From assembly GCA_020536535.1 (NCBI GenBank), contig JAHLWZ010000822.1, positions 1-64,000 of the forward strand: 64,000 nt of DNA, read 5' to 3'. The notes beneath the pieces were generated by a model. The model searched no databases. It had not been told where the DNA came from and saw only the letters and a list, made by a program, of their open reading frames with translations. The translations under genes were made by a program, and so were the position numbers. Positions 21,174-32,811 of this stretch are shown piece after piece. The DNA comes from Pelomyxa schiedti. Lineage: Eukaryota; Evosea; Pelobiontida; Pelomyxidae. Numbering within the stretch: the first letter of the stretch is position 1; each line of letters starts with the position of its first letter.

Positions 21174-24100
21174 TCAATGTGAGTTAAGTGGTGGCTCTCC
21201 CCTCACATACACTGCCTTATCACCGGCATAGGATGATTTCTTGCCATTCTGTGGAAGCTCATCCACATCCAATCCAGAAAGACCTGTGCTCAAGTCCTCA
21301 CAAAGGGACAATGGTGTGCACACAGGGGAGGCCCTCAGCGGTGGTGCCACTGGATGTGGTTGTGGTGATATTGATAGTGTGCGGATTTTTTCACACACAA
21401 AGTCATCAAGGGGTAGTGCTTGCTGTTGCTGATCATTATCATCATCGGCATTTGCATCAAGGATGGAAATGGAGTCTATAATTGGAGTAAAAAGTGCATC
21501 TGAATCGTGACTGAAGGCTGTCATTGACCGTGGTGATGATCCTGAAGCTGATGCAGTTGTTGTGGAGGACAGGGGTGGTGGTATGAAATCAAGGGTTCTT
21601 GTTTGGTAGGTCTTTGGGTTGTAGGGTGCTGTTTGTTGAAGTGAGTTTCCGTGGCTTGGAAGAAGCAAGCCTACGTCGGTGAGTGAAGGCCGGAGGTGTG
21701 ACAGCTTTTTGGTTGGCGGGGGAGGTATCAGTGCTGTTTGGGTTTGTACTTGTATTTGTGTTTCGTCTGGTGGTGTTCGGGATTTCCTGTGGTGATGGTG
21801 GTGATGCTGGGTATGGAGATGAAGCCTGGTGTGAACCCGGCGGGGTTCTGGTTCTGTGGGAAGGTACATGAGGTTGGTCCGCGGACTGGTTGCCTGGGGT
21901 GCGGCGTGTTCCATGACAGTACTTGCGTCAGCATCAGGATCAACTGGAATTGTGGTTGGTTTTTCAACTTTTCGCTTTGGTTGGTTATCCTCCTTTTGAG
22001 TTGGAGGGGCAGAATCAACTCCCATTCTGAAACACACCACACAATCAATTAGGTTGGGGCACTGAAATTGGAGCATGAATTCAGCAACTTTGTCGGAGCC
22101 GATGTGGTCAAAAAAACTCCATTGGTGGGTGTGAGAATTGGATGAGACTGTGTGGACTTCCTTGTTTGTGTTACCATAAGAAAAAAAGAACTGCATTGGC
22201 GTACAAAGGGTGCACGTTCAAACTCCTGTGCCAGTTGATACCTTGAAAAAGATCAGTACTATTCAATCAGGGAACTGTAAACCTGACACGAAAAGATTTT
22301 ACAGCAGTCCTGTTTTGGGGTGGAGTGTAGGATTGTTCCTGAGTAAGCATTAAAGAGATTTTTGTACTGAAATACTGCACTTTAAATAGAATCAGGAGAT
22401 GTTTGCTCTGAGAAAACAGCATGTATCTTTTTGCAAAAAAAAACCTGTGAGCTGGAAGGCAACTGATGGGAGGAAACCTCTCTTCATTTCTCCACACATA
22501 ACCGTGCAATATTTTTATTTTGCTGGAAGGTATTTCCCCAATAGTTGCTGGAGCACTAGATTTTTCTTGTCGGTGCCATGTAAAAATTGGGCAAAGGGAA
22601 GTTGTGTTGAGGCCAGCAATTTCAGGTGGCAGATCAATTTGCACAGGGGTAGCGGGAAAAATTTCAGAAGTGCAATTCCTTAGAGGAGCTACCACATGTT
22701 AGATGGAGACAAATTTCGCAAGTAGTACAAGGTATAGGATCTAGAATGCCATCCACAGGGCTGATGGACTTGGAGATGTCAAGCATGGGATTGGCCGTAA
22801 TTTGCTCACAAGTACTTGAATAACGTGTGGGAACCTCCCTGCCCCCAGCACTTTTACTTCTCGTATGCTTACTGTGATGCCCTACTACCAGTGGAATATC
22901 AGATTTCTTGGGTTTACAATTAATGATGTCGTTTCCACTATCAATTGGACATAGAGGACTGACTGGTCCAGCCGTTTCAACAGGCTTTGGTTGGGAGGGA
23001 GAAGTGGAAGTAGTATCTGTTCTTCGTGAGCTAAAAGAGAGGGAGGTTTCTACCATTTGAAAGACGGGGTGTGCCACCGAGAATGGGGGTGGCCTGGTCA
23101 TCAGGATTACATTGACTAAGTGTTGTTCTGCCAGTGTACATAGCTGAAATACTTTTGGTTGGCTTGTCTTCACATTTCACTGCATCCAGTTGAACTCTCA
23201 GATCACTACATTCATTTTCTAGTACTTCGACTCTCACTTTTAGAATCTGATTCTCATCTTGGATTATTGAGAGTGTGTCAATCGAAGAAAATAGCTCCGT
23301 TTGTGTAGTTTCAAGCTTGACTCGCAACTCCCTGTTTTGTGTTTCAATGTCAGCTAGTCGCTGCCGTAAGCGATTTGCTTCCTCACACAGCTGTGCTCTT
23401 TCTTGCTTTTAGTGTGTGAATAAAAAGTGCCACAAGGAGGAGGATTACCCATAACCGAGCAGACGAGTGATTCAGAATATAAGAGACTTCAGGTCGCTTG
23501 GTTTGGTCTTTTTCCAGCATTCTAAAGATAAGAGCACATAAATCACTACTATAATGCTTGGGTATGCTTGCTGGTTGTTCCTGTGTTATCTTCCTGAAGA
23601 GAGGTTACTTCACACGGAAAACTACCAAAAATGACACACTGTGCAAGCAGTATTTGATTGGATGCAGTAAACGGTGGTCTCAAAGTAGCTAGTTCGTACA
23701 TCAAGCAGCCAAGGCTCCAGACATCTGATCTTTTTTATTGTTGGGTAGGGCAGATATATTTGAAGAAAAGTACTTTTCATTATAGGGCTTGTTGAGGCAA
23801 ATCTCAGGTGACATATAAAGAGGCGTTCCCACACCAGAATATGCCAAACTCTGCATGAATTAGATTCGCAAGGTAGAAGGAGATATATACCTGTGAGTCC
23901 AGGAGTTTACTGAATCCAAAATCACCTAACTTCGCATTCCCATCTTTGTCCAAAAAAACCTTAGCTTGGAAGTCAATAACTAATATAAGTATATAGTGCT
24001 ACTTGCGTTAGCTGCTTTGATATCCCTTTTTAAAAGAAAAAAAAATTAAAATATAAAAGAGTTTGGATGAATTTTCTTGCCTGTGTAAAATGTGTCGTGA

Positions 24101-24967
24101 ATGGAGATATTCTAAGGCATGGCAAATCTGTGATAGATAAGCCCACAGAACATCTTCAGCAAAATGGAGACTGCCTTACCATACACCCAAAGAAACAATA
24201 TTAGACAATCCAGACAACATTGACTAATAACATTTCATATAGTATCGTCCTTCCCAATCGGGTTTATTGTCTAATAATCACCATCACAATCACCCACGCT
24301 TATCCCATATAATTACCACAGTTCCCCAAGCCACAACACACCGTGAAGCAGCCTTCATCTTAGCAGCGGCCGCCAAATCACCCCCCGGCGCATATTCCAT
24401 CACAATGGCCACAGTAGCCCCCCTCACTGAATTCATCCCAATCCCATGATGCTCTTTTGCTCTTCTTCCACCTCCTTGTTCGCCGGCGCCGGCGCCTCCG
24501 CCTCCTCCTCCTCCTCCCAATACGTCCGCAGTTACGACGTTTGAGCCGCCAGTACCACTGGGCTCTTGCTGTCTATCGTGCTGCTGCCCGCCGTCGTCAG
24601 CGTCGTCCTCGTCGTCGTCGTACGAGACGAACGAGTCGAGGAACTTGACAATGTTCGGGTGGTGCGCGCTTCGCAGAACCGCCGCTTCGTTGGCGACGTC
24701 TGACAGCTCCTGCGGCGTAAGGGTCGTTACGTTGATCAGCTTCACTACCACGTACGAGTCTTCCCCTGTCGCCCTCGTCTGTGCTCGTCTCCTGGCCTTC
24801 CACACTGCATGAAATGCATCACACTTGTGGGTGGGAAAACGGGTTCCCTGCCATGGAACACCGACACAAACAAAGGAAGCGAGAGATGGAATTGACAAAC
24901 ATAAACCTTGTCCGTATGCTCCTTTGCCTATCATCTTGACCAGCTCGTAGTCCGAGATGCGACTCAT
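21174..24967 (-). CDS. NEK-family protein kinase with coiled coil and long disordered tail
   Basis: Ser/Thr kinase of the NIMA-related group. Start MSRISDYELVKMIGKGAYGQ (24967), lysine strand YVVVKLINV, helix Glu in DVANEAAVL, then an acidic/Gly-rich insert of about 65 residues (about 24620-24450) before VAIVMEYAPGGDL. Catalytic parts: CHALEYLHSRHILHRDIKAAN, VFLDKDGNAKLGDFGFSK, VGTPLYMSPEICLNKPYNEK, SDVWSLGCLMYELATLRPPF and a closing lobe to KRPEV. An intron leads to a leucine-rich coiled coil (ERAQLCEEANRLRQRLADIE and on) at about 23420-23200, as usual for NEKs. From about 23.03 kb to the stop at 21174 the chain is S/P/T-rich with a 6-His run; joins there are uncertain and this tail could be a separate gene. 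Two introns begin with GC (GCAAG) at the HRD and N|VFLD junctions. Confidence 0.82.
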
Positions 24968-25050
24968 CCCCGATCGTTTTTATTTTTTTTTTTTACTGCT
25001 ATCTCATATCGTGTTTACGGTAAGAGCGAGGGTAGATTTGTTTCCTTTTC

Positions 25051-26821
25051 TCAACACAAGGCACGTGCGAACTGCACCATGTCATCGAGGAGGCTGAGGG
25101 GTGACATTCCTCTTTTCGCGCTTCCTTCTGAATCTGATGACACGGCGGAGGTGTGAACTTGGCAACTATTGGTGACTGCAGAATCAGCAGAAGCAGAATT
25201 TACATCCACAAGGAGATTGAAGAGCCTCAGAAACTTAGTGTAGAGCACAGCACCGCTCACGTCGATGGAAGTTACGCCCTTGGATGCAAAGAAAGCCCCT
25301 GCACCGCACACGTGCTTCTCGAGATCACTGGGCTCTGAATCTGCCGGCAAATTGGCCTCCAGGTATTTTTCCAAAAAGTAACTGAACTGCTGGGGTGTCT
25401 GGAAGAGCTTCTCTAGAGGAAGCCAGTGTGCTCTGTAGATTGCTTCTTGTTCCTATTGTTTTTGAGGGAGAATGGGTGTGGTTTGACTGAAGTCTTGGAA
25501 TTAAAGGTTTTGCAGCAACCTCGGAATTCCTGGTGATGTAGTAGGAAAATATTAGGTTCCGTATCAGGTCCGTGGCTTCGAAACGGATTCCAGGAGCGGG
25601 ATTGAAAAGGAGAGCACCCATGGACAGTAGTGATCTCTCTTGAAGCCATAGAAATACCTTTGAAATTGCTTGTTACTATTGGCCGCTCACAAAGTCCACC
25701 GAGAAGTTTACCTGGCACAGGTTTAGGTTTGGGGTTAGTACTTCATTGAACATTGCTGTCATATCGTATAGAGTGGAGTGAACGGCGCGAAGCAGTGCAG
25801 CTCCATCAAGTTGTGAAACTTGTTGGTCAAAGTACGTTCTGGCTCGTGTAAGGAAGGCCCCATTAGAAACTGAACAAGATGGGTTGGCAGTAATGGACAA
25901 ATTCGGTGTTAGACCCGAGTGTTTGGGCATAATCAATTTGGGTGGTGCTACAGGTACAATTTGGCGGTGGCACAGTAGTGAGTAGTATTCCGTTCTATCG
26001 GGAAAGCTCGGTGTCAACCTCGAGCAGTCAAGCACATCCCCATCACGTAATCCAGAAACAATGGAACCGAGCTCCTCACAGCTTATTTTCGTGTTGAGAA
26101 GAACATCAGACTGAAGGGAACTAGCGGCAGATAGACAAGCATCCACAAGAGAAGCTGGCGGGGGAGATGGAGATATCGACGCCCGACTTGAAGAATTGAC
26201 CCAACAGATAAGGGCATCTCGCAGAGAAGCGCACAGAAGCATGGCTGTAGTGAGCCTCTGCTGGCCATCAATGACAAGCATAAGCTCCTTGCTTGGAGTT
26301 TCGCTGGGAGAATCGCCTTCAGTCGGTACTTGTGGGATCCTCCTGAACACGCAAATGCCGGTCCGGTGGGTGTTGTCAGAGTCTCGAGCTCCATCTTTGT
26401 AATAAATAGCCCGCCACCATCTCTAATTGACAAAGTAAAGTCTGAATGCCAGTTTCACTATTCCCCTTAGACACTATTCAATTCACCAACCCATAATAAT
26501 AGGAAGGTCAACAGGGTATTAAACCCCGGACCGACACACAGCGCAGCACCAGTAGTTGCTACATACATCTAGAAGCACCCCCTCCCAGCAGTATCTGCGC
26601 TGCATTATGGGAATGACGAATCTACTGGACCGAGAAAACAGCTCAGCGTAGGTCACTTTGCTGACTTCGCAGCGGCTGCCAGGGTCGTGCAGGCCGGGGC
26701 ATAGAAACGAAAAGTGTTGCACCGACGGAGCAGTTGCATTGGCATTTTGGGCCACCTGTTGTTGCAGTTGCTCTTGTTGCGTCGTCGACGTCGCTTGAGG
26801 TGTCAAAGCTGCCATTCCCAA
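25051..26821 (-). CDS. DUF262 (GmrSD/ParB-like fold) protein
   Basis: Start MGMAALTPQATSTTQ followed by a Q-rich stretch. Domain start: SRFVIPIMQRRYCWEG (about 26600), matching the F-x-IP-x-x-QR-x-Y-x-W opening of DUF262. After an intron come WWRAIYYKDGARDSDN, then LMLVIDGQQRLTTAMLLCAS (about 26270-26210), the diagnostic DGQQR motif. Later: GIRFEATDLIRNLIFSYYI, equivalent to the family DLIRN motif, and LFQTPQQFSYFLEKYLEANL. In bacteria DUF262 forms the nucleotide-binding half of GmrSD modified-DNA restriction enzymes and related defence proteins, usually with a DUF1524 HNH nuclease. I see no HNH motif here, and the C terminus is LLDDMVQFARALC. Introns and dense eukaryotic neighbours show it is resident, not contamination. 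Its role in a eukaryote is unknown. Confidence 0.8.
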
Positions 26822-26964
26822 TTTTGTTTCGATCTTTGATGATTAGGAGAAAAAAGAAGCCTTTGAGTACTACAGGTAATAAATATTGTTTGCTAGTTGG
26901 AGGGTGCTTTTTGCCTGACATTGGGAGGATATGTGCAGTATTAATATTACATGGTGCATGTGGA

Positions 26965-28083
26965 TCAATTGCCCCCACAAGGGCAACCACTCTTTTTCTT
27001 CTCCTCAGTTGTTGGAGAGAGAATTAGAGTGTTGTCGGGTGGAACAACTGGGATAAGGTCAATTGTGCGCTCTTTGATATCTTTGGCTATTGTAGCGAAT
27101 GCTACTTCAACATTGATAGAGTTCTTGGCTGAGGTCTGAAGCAAAAGGTTATCCCCGACAAGTAAAAGGTGCTAACCTCAAAAAATTTGATTCTCAAGTC
27201 ATCAGCTAGAGCTTTTCCACGTTCATATTCAATGACCCTCTTGTCATTGACATCACACTTGTTTCCAATCAATATTTTACTGACATCCTCCGCGGCGTGT
27301 GTGTCGACATTACGCATCCAGTTGTGTATGTCTAATGACAAGTCATTTTTGAATGAAAGTACCATTTGCACACTTGAGAAAGACTTGTTGTCTGTAACAT
27401 CATACACTAGTAGAATTCCCATTGCTCCGCGGTAACTAAAGGGTGATTTGTGTTGGGAGCTTTTATTTATTTTTCGTTGTCAGCACATACTATGCTGTTG
27501 TTATGGTTCGAAATCTGAACTTGTTAGGTTTTTAACACGAAAAAAATAACAGCAACCTTTCTTGACCAGCTGTGTCCTGCACGCATAAAGGAAGAGCAGA
27601 GCAACAAAAAAAAGGACGAATATTACAAAAGATAAAGAAAAGGAGAGTTGAAAAGAATGGTAATGTTAGTGAAAGTCATATTGATACTGAGTTGTTACTT
27701 ACCCAAATCTGCAGTTTTATTCTCTTCCCGTCAATGTCAATAGTGCGTATTTTAAAATCAATCCTAAAAAAAACCCTTGATTTAGCGACATGGTAAAAAG
27801 TAAAAAAAAATGTGACACAAACCCAATTGTAGTGATGAAGCTCGGTGTGAACGAGTCTTCAGCGAACCTCAACAGCAAACAACTTTTACCAACACCTGTG
27901 AATCAAACCCCCCAAGAAAACAAAAGTAAGCCATTCACTCTCCTCCCCAATAAGTCACATTCTCACAAGAATCGCGAATAGAAGCACGCACGTACCGCTG
28001 TCACCAATTAGCAACAGCTTGATCAAGTAGTCAAATTGGCCCTTGTTTGGGGTGCTTGTGCTCGCCGGTGATGACGACGCCAT
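26965..28083 (-). CDS. Rab GTPase, Rab8/Sec4-like
   Basis: Small GTPase for exocytic vesicle traffic. Start [16 protein letters not shown] (28083), then [20 protein letters not shown] (G1), [19 protein letters not shown] (switch I/G2), [18 protein letters not shown] (G3), [29 protein letters not shown] (G4) and a C-terminal hypervariable part. These match the Rab8/Rab10/Sec4 group. At least six very short introns. The end reads [13 protein letters not shown]: two cysteines are present, but as C-P-C followed by three residues, not the usual CC, CxC or CAAX terminus, so prenylation may be altered or the last exon may be spliced differently. Confidence 0.92.
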
Positions 28084-28355
28084 GTTTCTTTCCTCACGCT
28101 GACACCCTTTGACCCGTGTGTTTGGTGATCGCCAAATCTGTTCGGCCGAATTGATCCACTGGCACTCAATCTCACAGCTCCCGGACCCCGGCTTCCTCCT
28201 CACAGAACAGAAGGGAGATGCGATATCACCAGGAAATTAGTGACCATCGATTTTATGCACAAGACGGCCGAACCGAACGGACGAGCCTTTCGTTTCGTGC
28301 AGAAACACACAACCAAACACTAATTAAAAGTTCCACAGTTACAGCCAGACAGACC
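28084..28355. promoter_or_regulatory. Divergent promoter region (Rab - / C2-RhoGAP +)
   Basis: About 270 bases between two start codons pointing away from each other. Mixed composition; no defined box can be named. Confidence 0.35.
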
Positions 28356-31038
28356 ATGTCACATCATACCCACCATCAGGCGCACAGCGCGGCGGCGGTC
28401 GACAACGCGGCGCTGGAGGCGGCTGTTGCGGTGCTGGATATAGCGAGCGGAGGGGGAGGTGGGGGAGGGTCCGGCAAGGGCCGGCCGTTCAGGTCCGGGC
28501 TGTTCGACTCGGCGTCGACGATAATGGTGCACAACACGGCGTCGGTGGCGGCCGGGCCCGACGACGCCACCCGCGAGGTGTTTGTGAGCGGGCCAGGCGG
28601 GTGCGGCGCCCAGCTTATGGGAGGGTTTGGGCCCTGCTCCCATTTCGTGCTACAAGTGACTACCATTTCTGGCCATGATCTCGTTCCTAGGGATAGGAAT
28701 GGGAAGAGGTCCGTGCCTTCGGTTTTTTTTTTTTTTTTTTTTTTTGAAAATTTTGGAACGTGGACTGCGTACTAACGAATTTTTGTTGCAGTGATCCATA
28801 TGTTACATTGAAAATGGACTCTGAGCAGTTTGGCCAGTCGCACGTTATCTCTAGGACTCTGAATCCTACTTGGAATGAATCTTTCTTTGCCTACTACTTG
28901 CCTTGCAGTAAGAGGAACCTTTTGGTTGTAGAGGTTTGGGATCACGATCTGGGAGCATCTGATTATATGGGTAAAGCCGTAATCAGAGTAACGGTACAGT
29001 TCGGTGCACCTTTCCTAATACTAACACCTATCCTGTAAAGGGGTTAGTACCAGGTGTCCCCCATATTAAAGACTTTACACTGTACCCCGGGAACTCCCCT
29101 GACATTGTTTCGGGGACCATTAAATTGTCTATAACCGCGCACCCTTGTGTCGCTGGTCACTTTCTCTGTCCGTTTTTAAGCAGAAAAAATAACTGGAAAA
29201 AACAGGTCCTGTGGAATATAAAACAGGAAAGGTTTGGAAACAGTTCTTCTCAGTTACTTGTTCCCAATCCCATGCGTTATTCCAAGTATGCCCCTGTGAT
29301 ATACTGGTGAATCAGGAATGGCCTTAATTTTGTTCAGGAAGAACCTCACGTCCTTGTCCCACCAGCAAAAATCATACCATTCACTCCAAACACTGTGCTT
29401 ATACCAGATAAGCCTGAACTCACAGCCTTCACCATCAGTGGAGAAGGCATTGACCATGCCTTTCGACCAGTGAACTGTATGCTCCACTGTACATACCAAT
29501 AACCTTTAAGTACCTGGAAGTTGGGTTATGGGAATCTGCTACAAGGTTATATGTGAAAGTGGCTGATGAATGCCAGTTTTTTGGATTAAGCCTTGAAAAA
29601 CTCATGGAATTGCAAAAGCAAAAAGGGATCAACCACCCAATCCCTATTTTTGTAACCGAAATGCTTAGTTCGTCCCCTCTTTAAGGATCTCACTAATTAT
29701 TCCAGATGTACTACTTAAACGTGGAGTAACTACTGAATTTATTTTACGTGAAAGTGTTACTAATAATGAGCTGTCACTTGCCAAACAATCACTGACTATC
29801 GGGAAGCCGTGCGAATTGCATTTTGCGATTATTTAATTAATGTTTACCTGCCAGTATATCAGTAGATTCTCCACATGTAATAGCCAACTTATTGAAACAC
29901 TGGGTCAGGAAGCTTCCTGAACCACTTCTTACTTACGCCCTGTATGAGGAGTTCCTCGCTGTTGTTGGTTCTCCTTCTTCAATTTGACTCCTTTATAATT
30001 TTCCCCTTTTTCCCCCCTAGATGATAGTGACCACAGTGCTGTATTCAATAAACTCAAATCTGTACTGGGTTCTCTACCACGCATAAACTTTGATATCCTG
30101 ATGGGATTACTGGGACTCTTCCACGAGGTCGCAAAGCACCACACCGAAAACCACATGACTGCAGCCAATGTATCAATTGTATTTTCCCCAAATATCATGG
30201 TTCATAAAGACAGGTTTTGGAAAGCCATGCTCACGCTTGTACTAACGTTGCGTAGATCACCACCAAGAAGTGCTAAAGACATCGTGGCAATAACTACTCT
30301 GGGGGAAGTGCTTATCTTAAACTTTCCAGTTCTGGCCAAACTCCATGGAGAGACACCCAATCACTCTACTAGTTTGGCTACTGAGATTGCTGAACTTGCT
30401 GCTCGCTCAACAGCTGCTGCGGTAGCAGAGTATTCAGTTAACGCAGTGTCCTCAACCCTCTCACATCCTGTGACAACCCCTTCAACTGGAAAGGCGGCTT
30501 CCACTTCTCCAGGGCGGAGTCCACTGAAAAACATGCAATTCACCCCGCCACCCCCAACACATTACGTTACTACTAATCTGCTTGTGTCACCGACAATGAG
30601 ATTCGGCGCTTCTCGTAAAGTTTTGACCCTTCCTCCTGTGCATAGCGTTGATTCTACTTCTGTCTCGTCTCCATCGGAATCAGTGGCCAGAGCAACTCAG
30701 CTTTTCAAGTAACACACCGCATTCCCGCCTTCCATTTCCTTACATAAACCCAAAAGCTTCTATGATGCCGATCACAACCAAACCCTTGACATTGACGAGT
30801 ATGAGCCCCTCTTCCGCCCTCCAACCTTTGCACTGTAACAACATCCACCCACAGGTTCTCTCAGTTTGTACAAGGGATGCTCGCCAGGATGGGCACCAAG
30901 ATATCACACACCGAAGTTGTTCAAGCTGTTCAGCTTGTTCAAGGTGACCGCATCACTCTCACGGAATTCATCAATTGGTTTGAACAAGTGAGCGCCGTGA
31001 TAGACAGGCCCCCTTCTCCCCCCCCTCATGAATCCTGA
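28356..31038 (+). CDS. C2-domain RhoGAP
   Basis: Likely membrane-recruited GTPase-activating protein for Rho/Rac. Start MSHHTHHQAHSAAAVD (28356) and a Gly-rich stretch. C2 domain from about 28640: LQVTTISGHDLVPRDRNGK, then across a T-rich intron SDPYVTLKMDSEQFGQ, RTLNPTWNESFFAYYLP, LLVVEVWDHDLGASDYMGKA and a final strand GTIKLSI (about 29120). The aspartates of the calcium loops (SDPYV, WDHD) are present. RhoGAP region: FFGLSLEKLM, HPIPIFVTEML, LLKRGVTTEFILRES, LLKHWVRKLPEPLLTYALYE, LPRINFDILMGLLGLFHEVA and ENHMTAANVSIVFSPNIM. The expected arginine finger position falls in EFILRES (about 29740). The C-terminal S/T-rich tail ends in FSQFVQGMLARMGTKISH and INWFEQVSAVIDRPPSPPP, stop at 31036-31038. 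Confidence 0.88.
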
Positions 31039-31478
31039 TTCACGATTCACGATTCGCGTGTGAGAGGTTCACGCCATAATCAACTGATAAAACTAACACC
31101 CACCGGTCGGAATTTCAAAAAACCCGAAAATATGCAGTGACAAAGGTGCAGTGTTCTCGTTGAAATTTCGCCCAATGCGCCGCACGAACAGTGGAAAGGC
31201 GGATTGAGGAAAGATCCAAGCCGAACAGCTTTCGTTGATTCGGAATTCCACACACACTTGATGCACGAAAGTCTCCGTTCGCGAAAGTGAACATCTCGCT
31301 GGTTTTGTCATTGATTTCAGCCGAGAAACGGCCTTGATAAAAGATCGGGTGGACGAAAACTGCGGATTTAAAAAGAGCCACGCGTTTTTGTTACAACACT
31401 TTTTTAACAAATCAACAATAAAAAGAACACTCAGGACACCTAGACAACAACAAACGACGACAACAACAAACATAACCA
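31039..31478. promoter_or_regulatory. Intergenic between C2-RhoGAP and pseudophosphatase genes
   Basis: About 440 bases, both neighbours on the + strand. Nested short open frames on both strands, AT-rich at the 3' side (aacaacaaacgacgacaacaac near 31446). No gene supported. Confidence 0.3.
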
Positions 31479-32708
31479 ATGCAACCAATCTGTGTTATTC
31501 CCCACAAACTGTGGATTGGAGATCTTCCGAGCGCCTGCAACTCTACGCTCCTACGACAGCACCGCATAACGCGACTTCTATGCGTCGACGCAAGGGCCGT
31601 AATGCCTTCTGTAGCGCGAGTCGGATTCGAGCACCTCGCGGTCTCCGTGTCGCACCTCGAGACCCCCGATCACACTCCTCAGGAGGAGATGATCGCTTCG
31701 CGGCTATTTGCGCTCGCGAGCCCCGTTTCGCAGACTATGATTGGGAACGCGCTCTCTGACGCTATGGACCAGAGCGGCGATAACTCGCCGTCTTTGATGA
31801 GCATGTCTACATCTGGCTCGGCGTCCGATTTGGATGATTCCAAGCCTCGCCCTTCAAGGCCGTCGGACTTGTTCAGCGTTTTGCCTGCTTGTTTCGACTT
31901 TATTGACCAGAAAGGCTCGGACGAGATAACTTTGATTCATTGCCTAACGTAAATTCCCGCCCAAAATTGTGAAGGAAACCCTAACCTTACTTTTAGTGGC
32001 AATGAACAATGTATCATCGTGGCAATGGCCTATCTGATGATAGCAATGCAACTTTCTCTTATTGGAGCTGCGCGGATCATGAAACAAAAGATCCCGTCTG
32101 CATCGCCACCTGCGGAGTACCTCTTCCAGCTTATTGAGATGGAAAAACTCTTCCGTCATCTGGAGAACCCCACAACGACCTTGAAGTCTCTTGTCACACT
32201 GTTCTACACTATAACACCAGCCAGCCGCTCAGTTGAGCAACTGACTGTACCCGCAGTAAACAATAGTCCCCATCCGACACATATCCAAGCAACCCCCATA
32301 AAAGATAGCCACCCAAAGATCAACCTGCCTGCAGTCATTCCCCCACATAACTCTCGGACTGTGGTCCCCGCAGCCGGGCATTACCCTCTTTCCGGCCTGC
32401 ATAAAGCCACACCCAAGCACATTCCCACAAATGAAGCGAACTGCCATGTCAGTCTACCGAAATACCTAACCCCACCAGAACCTAAAACAACACTTCACTC
32501 ATCATTCCCAACACACTTGCCCTCCCACCTCCAGCCACCCAAAACCAGTTCAAATCACACATCCTTCCCTATGCCTCGATCCTACGGGCAAACTCATACC
32601 TCCCGCACCCCCGCTCTTCATCATTCTATGAACAGAGAAAAGAAACACCACACTAACGCAATAAACCTACCCCCAATAGTCAGAGCCGTTGCCCACACAA
32701 TGGCCTAG
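31479..32708 (+). CDS. Dual-specificity phosphatase-like pseudoenzyme (C-x5-R arginine replaced)
   Basis: Start MQPICVIPHKLWIGDLPSAC, matching the opening strand and helix of dual-specificity phosphatases (IGDLPSACNSTLLRQHRITR, then LLCVDAR). Acidic/Ser-rich insert, then DLFSVLPACFDFIDQKGSDE, ITLIHCLT, a 44-base intron (31950-31994) and GNEQCIIVAMAYLMIAMQLS. The P-loop therefore reads HCLTGNEQC where active members have HC-x5-R-S/T. The catalytic Cys is kept but the phosphate-binding Arg is Gln. A helix PAEYLFQLIEMEKLFRHLEN follows, then a P/T/H-rich tail to 32708. By analogy with STYX-type pseudophosphatases it may bind phosphoproteins without hydrolysing them. Confidence 0.78.
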
Positions 32709-32811
32709 AGTGTTTGTAGAGATAGCCGGCACTATTGTATTGTCTGTAACATAGGACAAAAGTTTTGAGTTTTTTGAATTCAATACAAGTTCAAACTTCC
32801 CAACATTTTTT

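Noticed and set aside
31093-31488. Minus-strand 131-codon frame with a hydrophobic start
   Set aside because: No motif and no splice context; the start is antisense to an ACA-rich leader of the pseudophosphatase gene.
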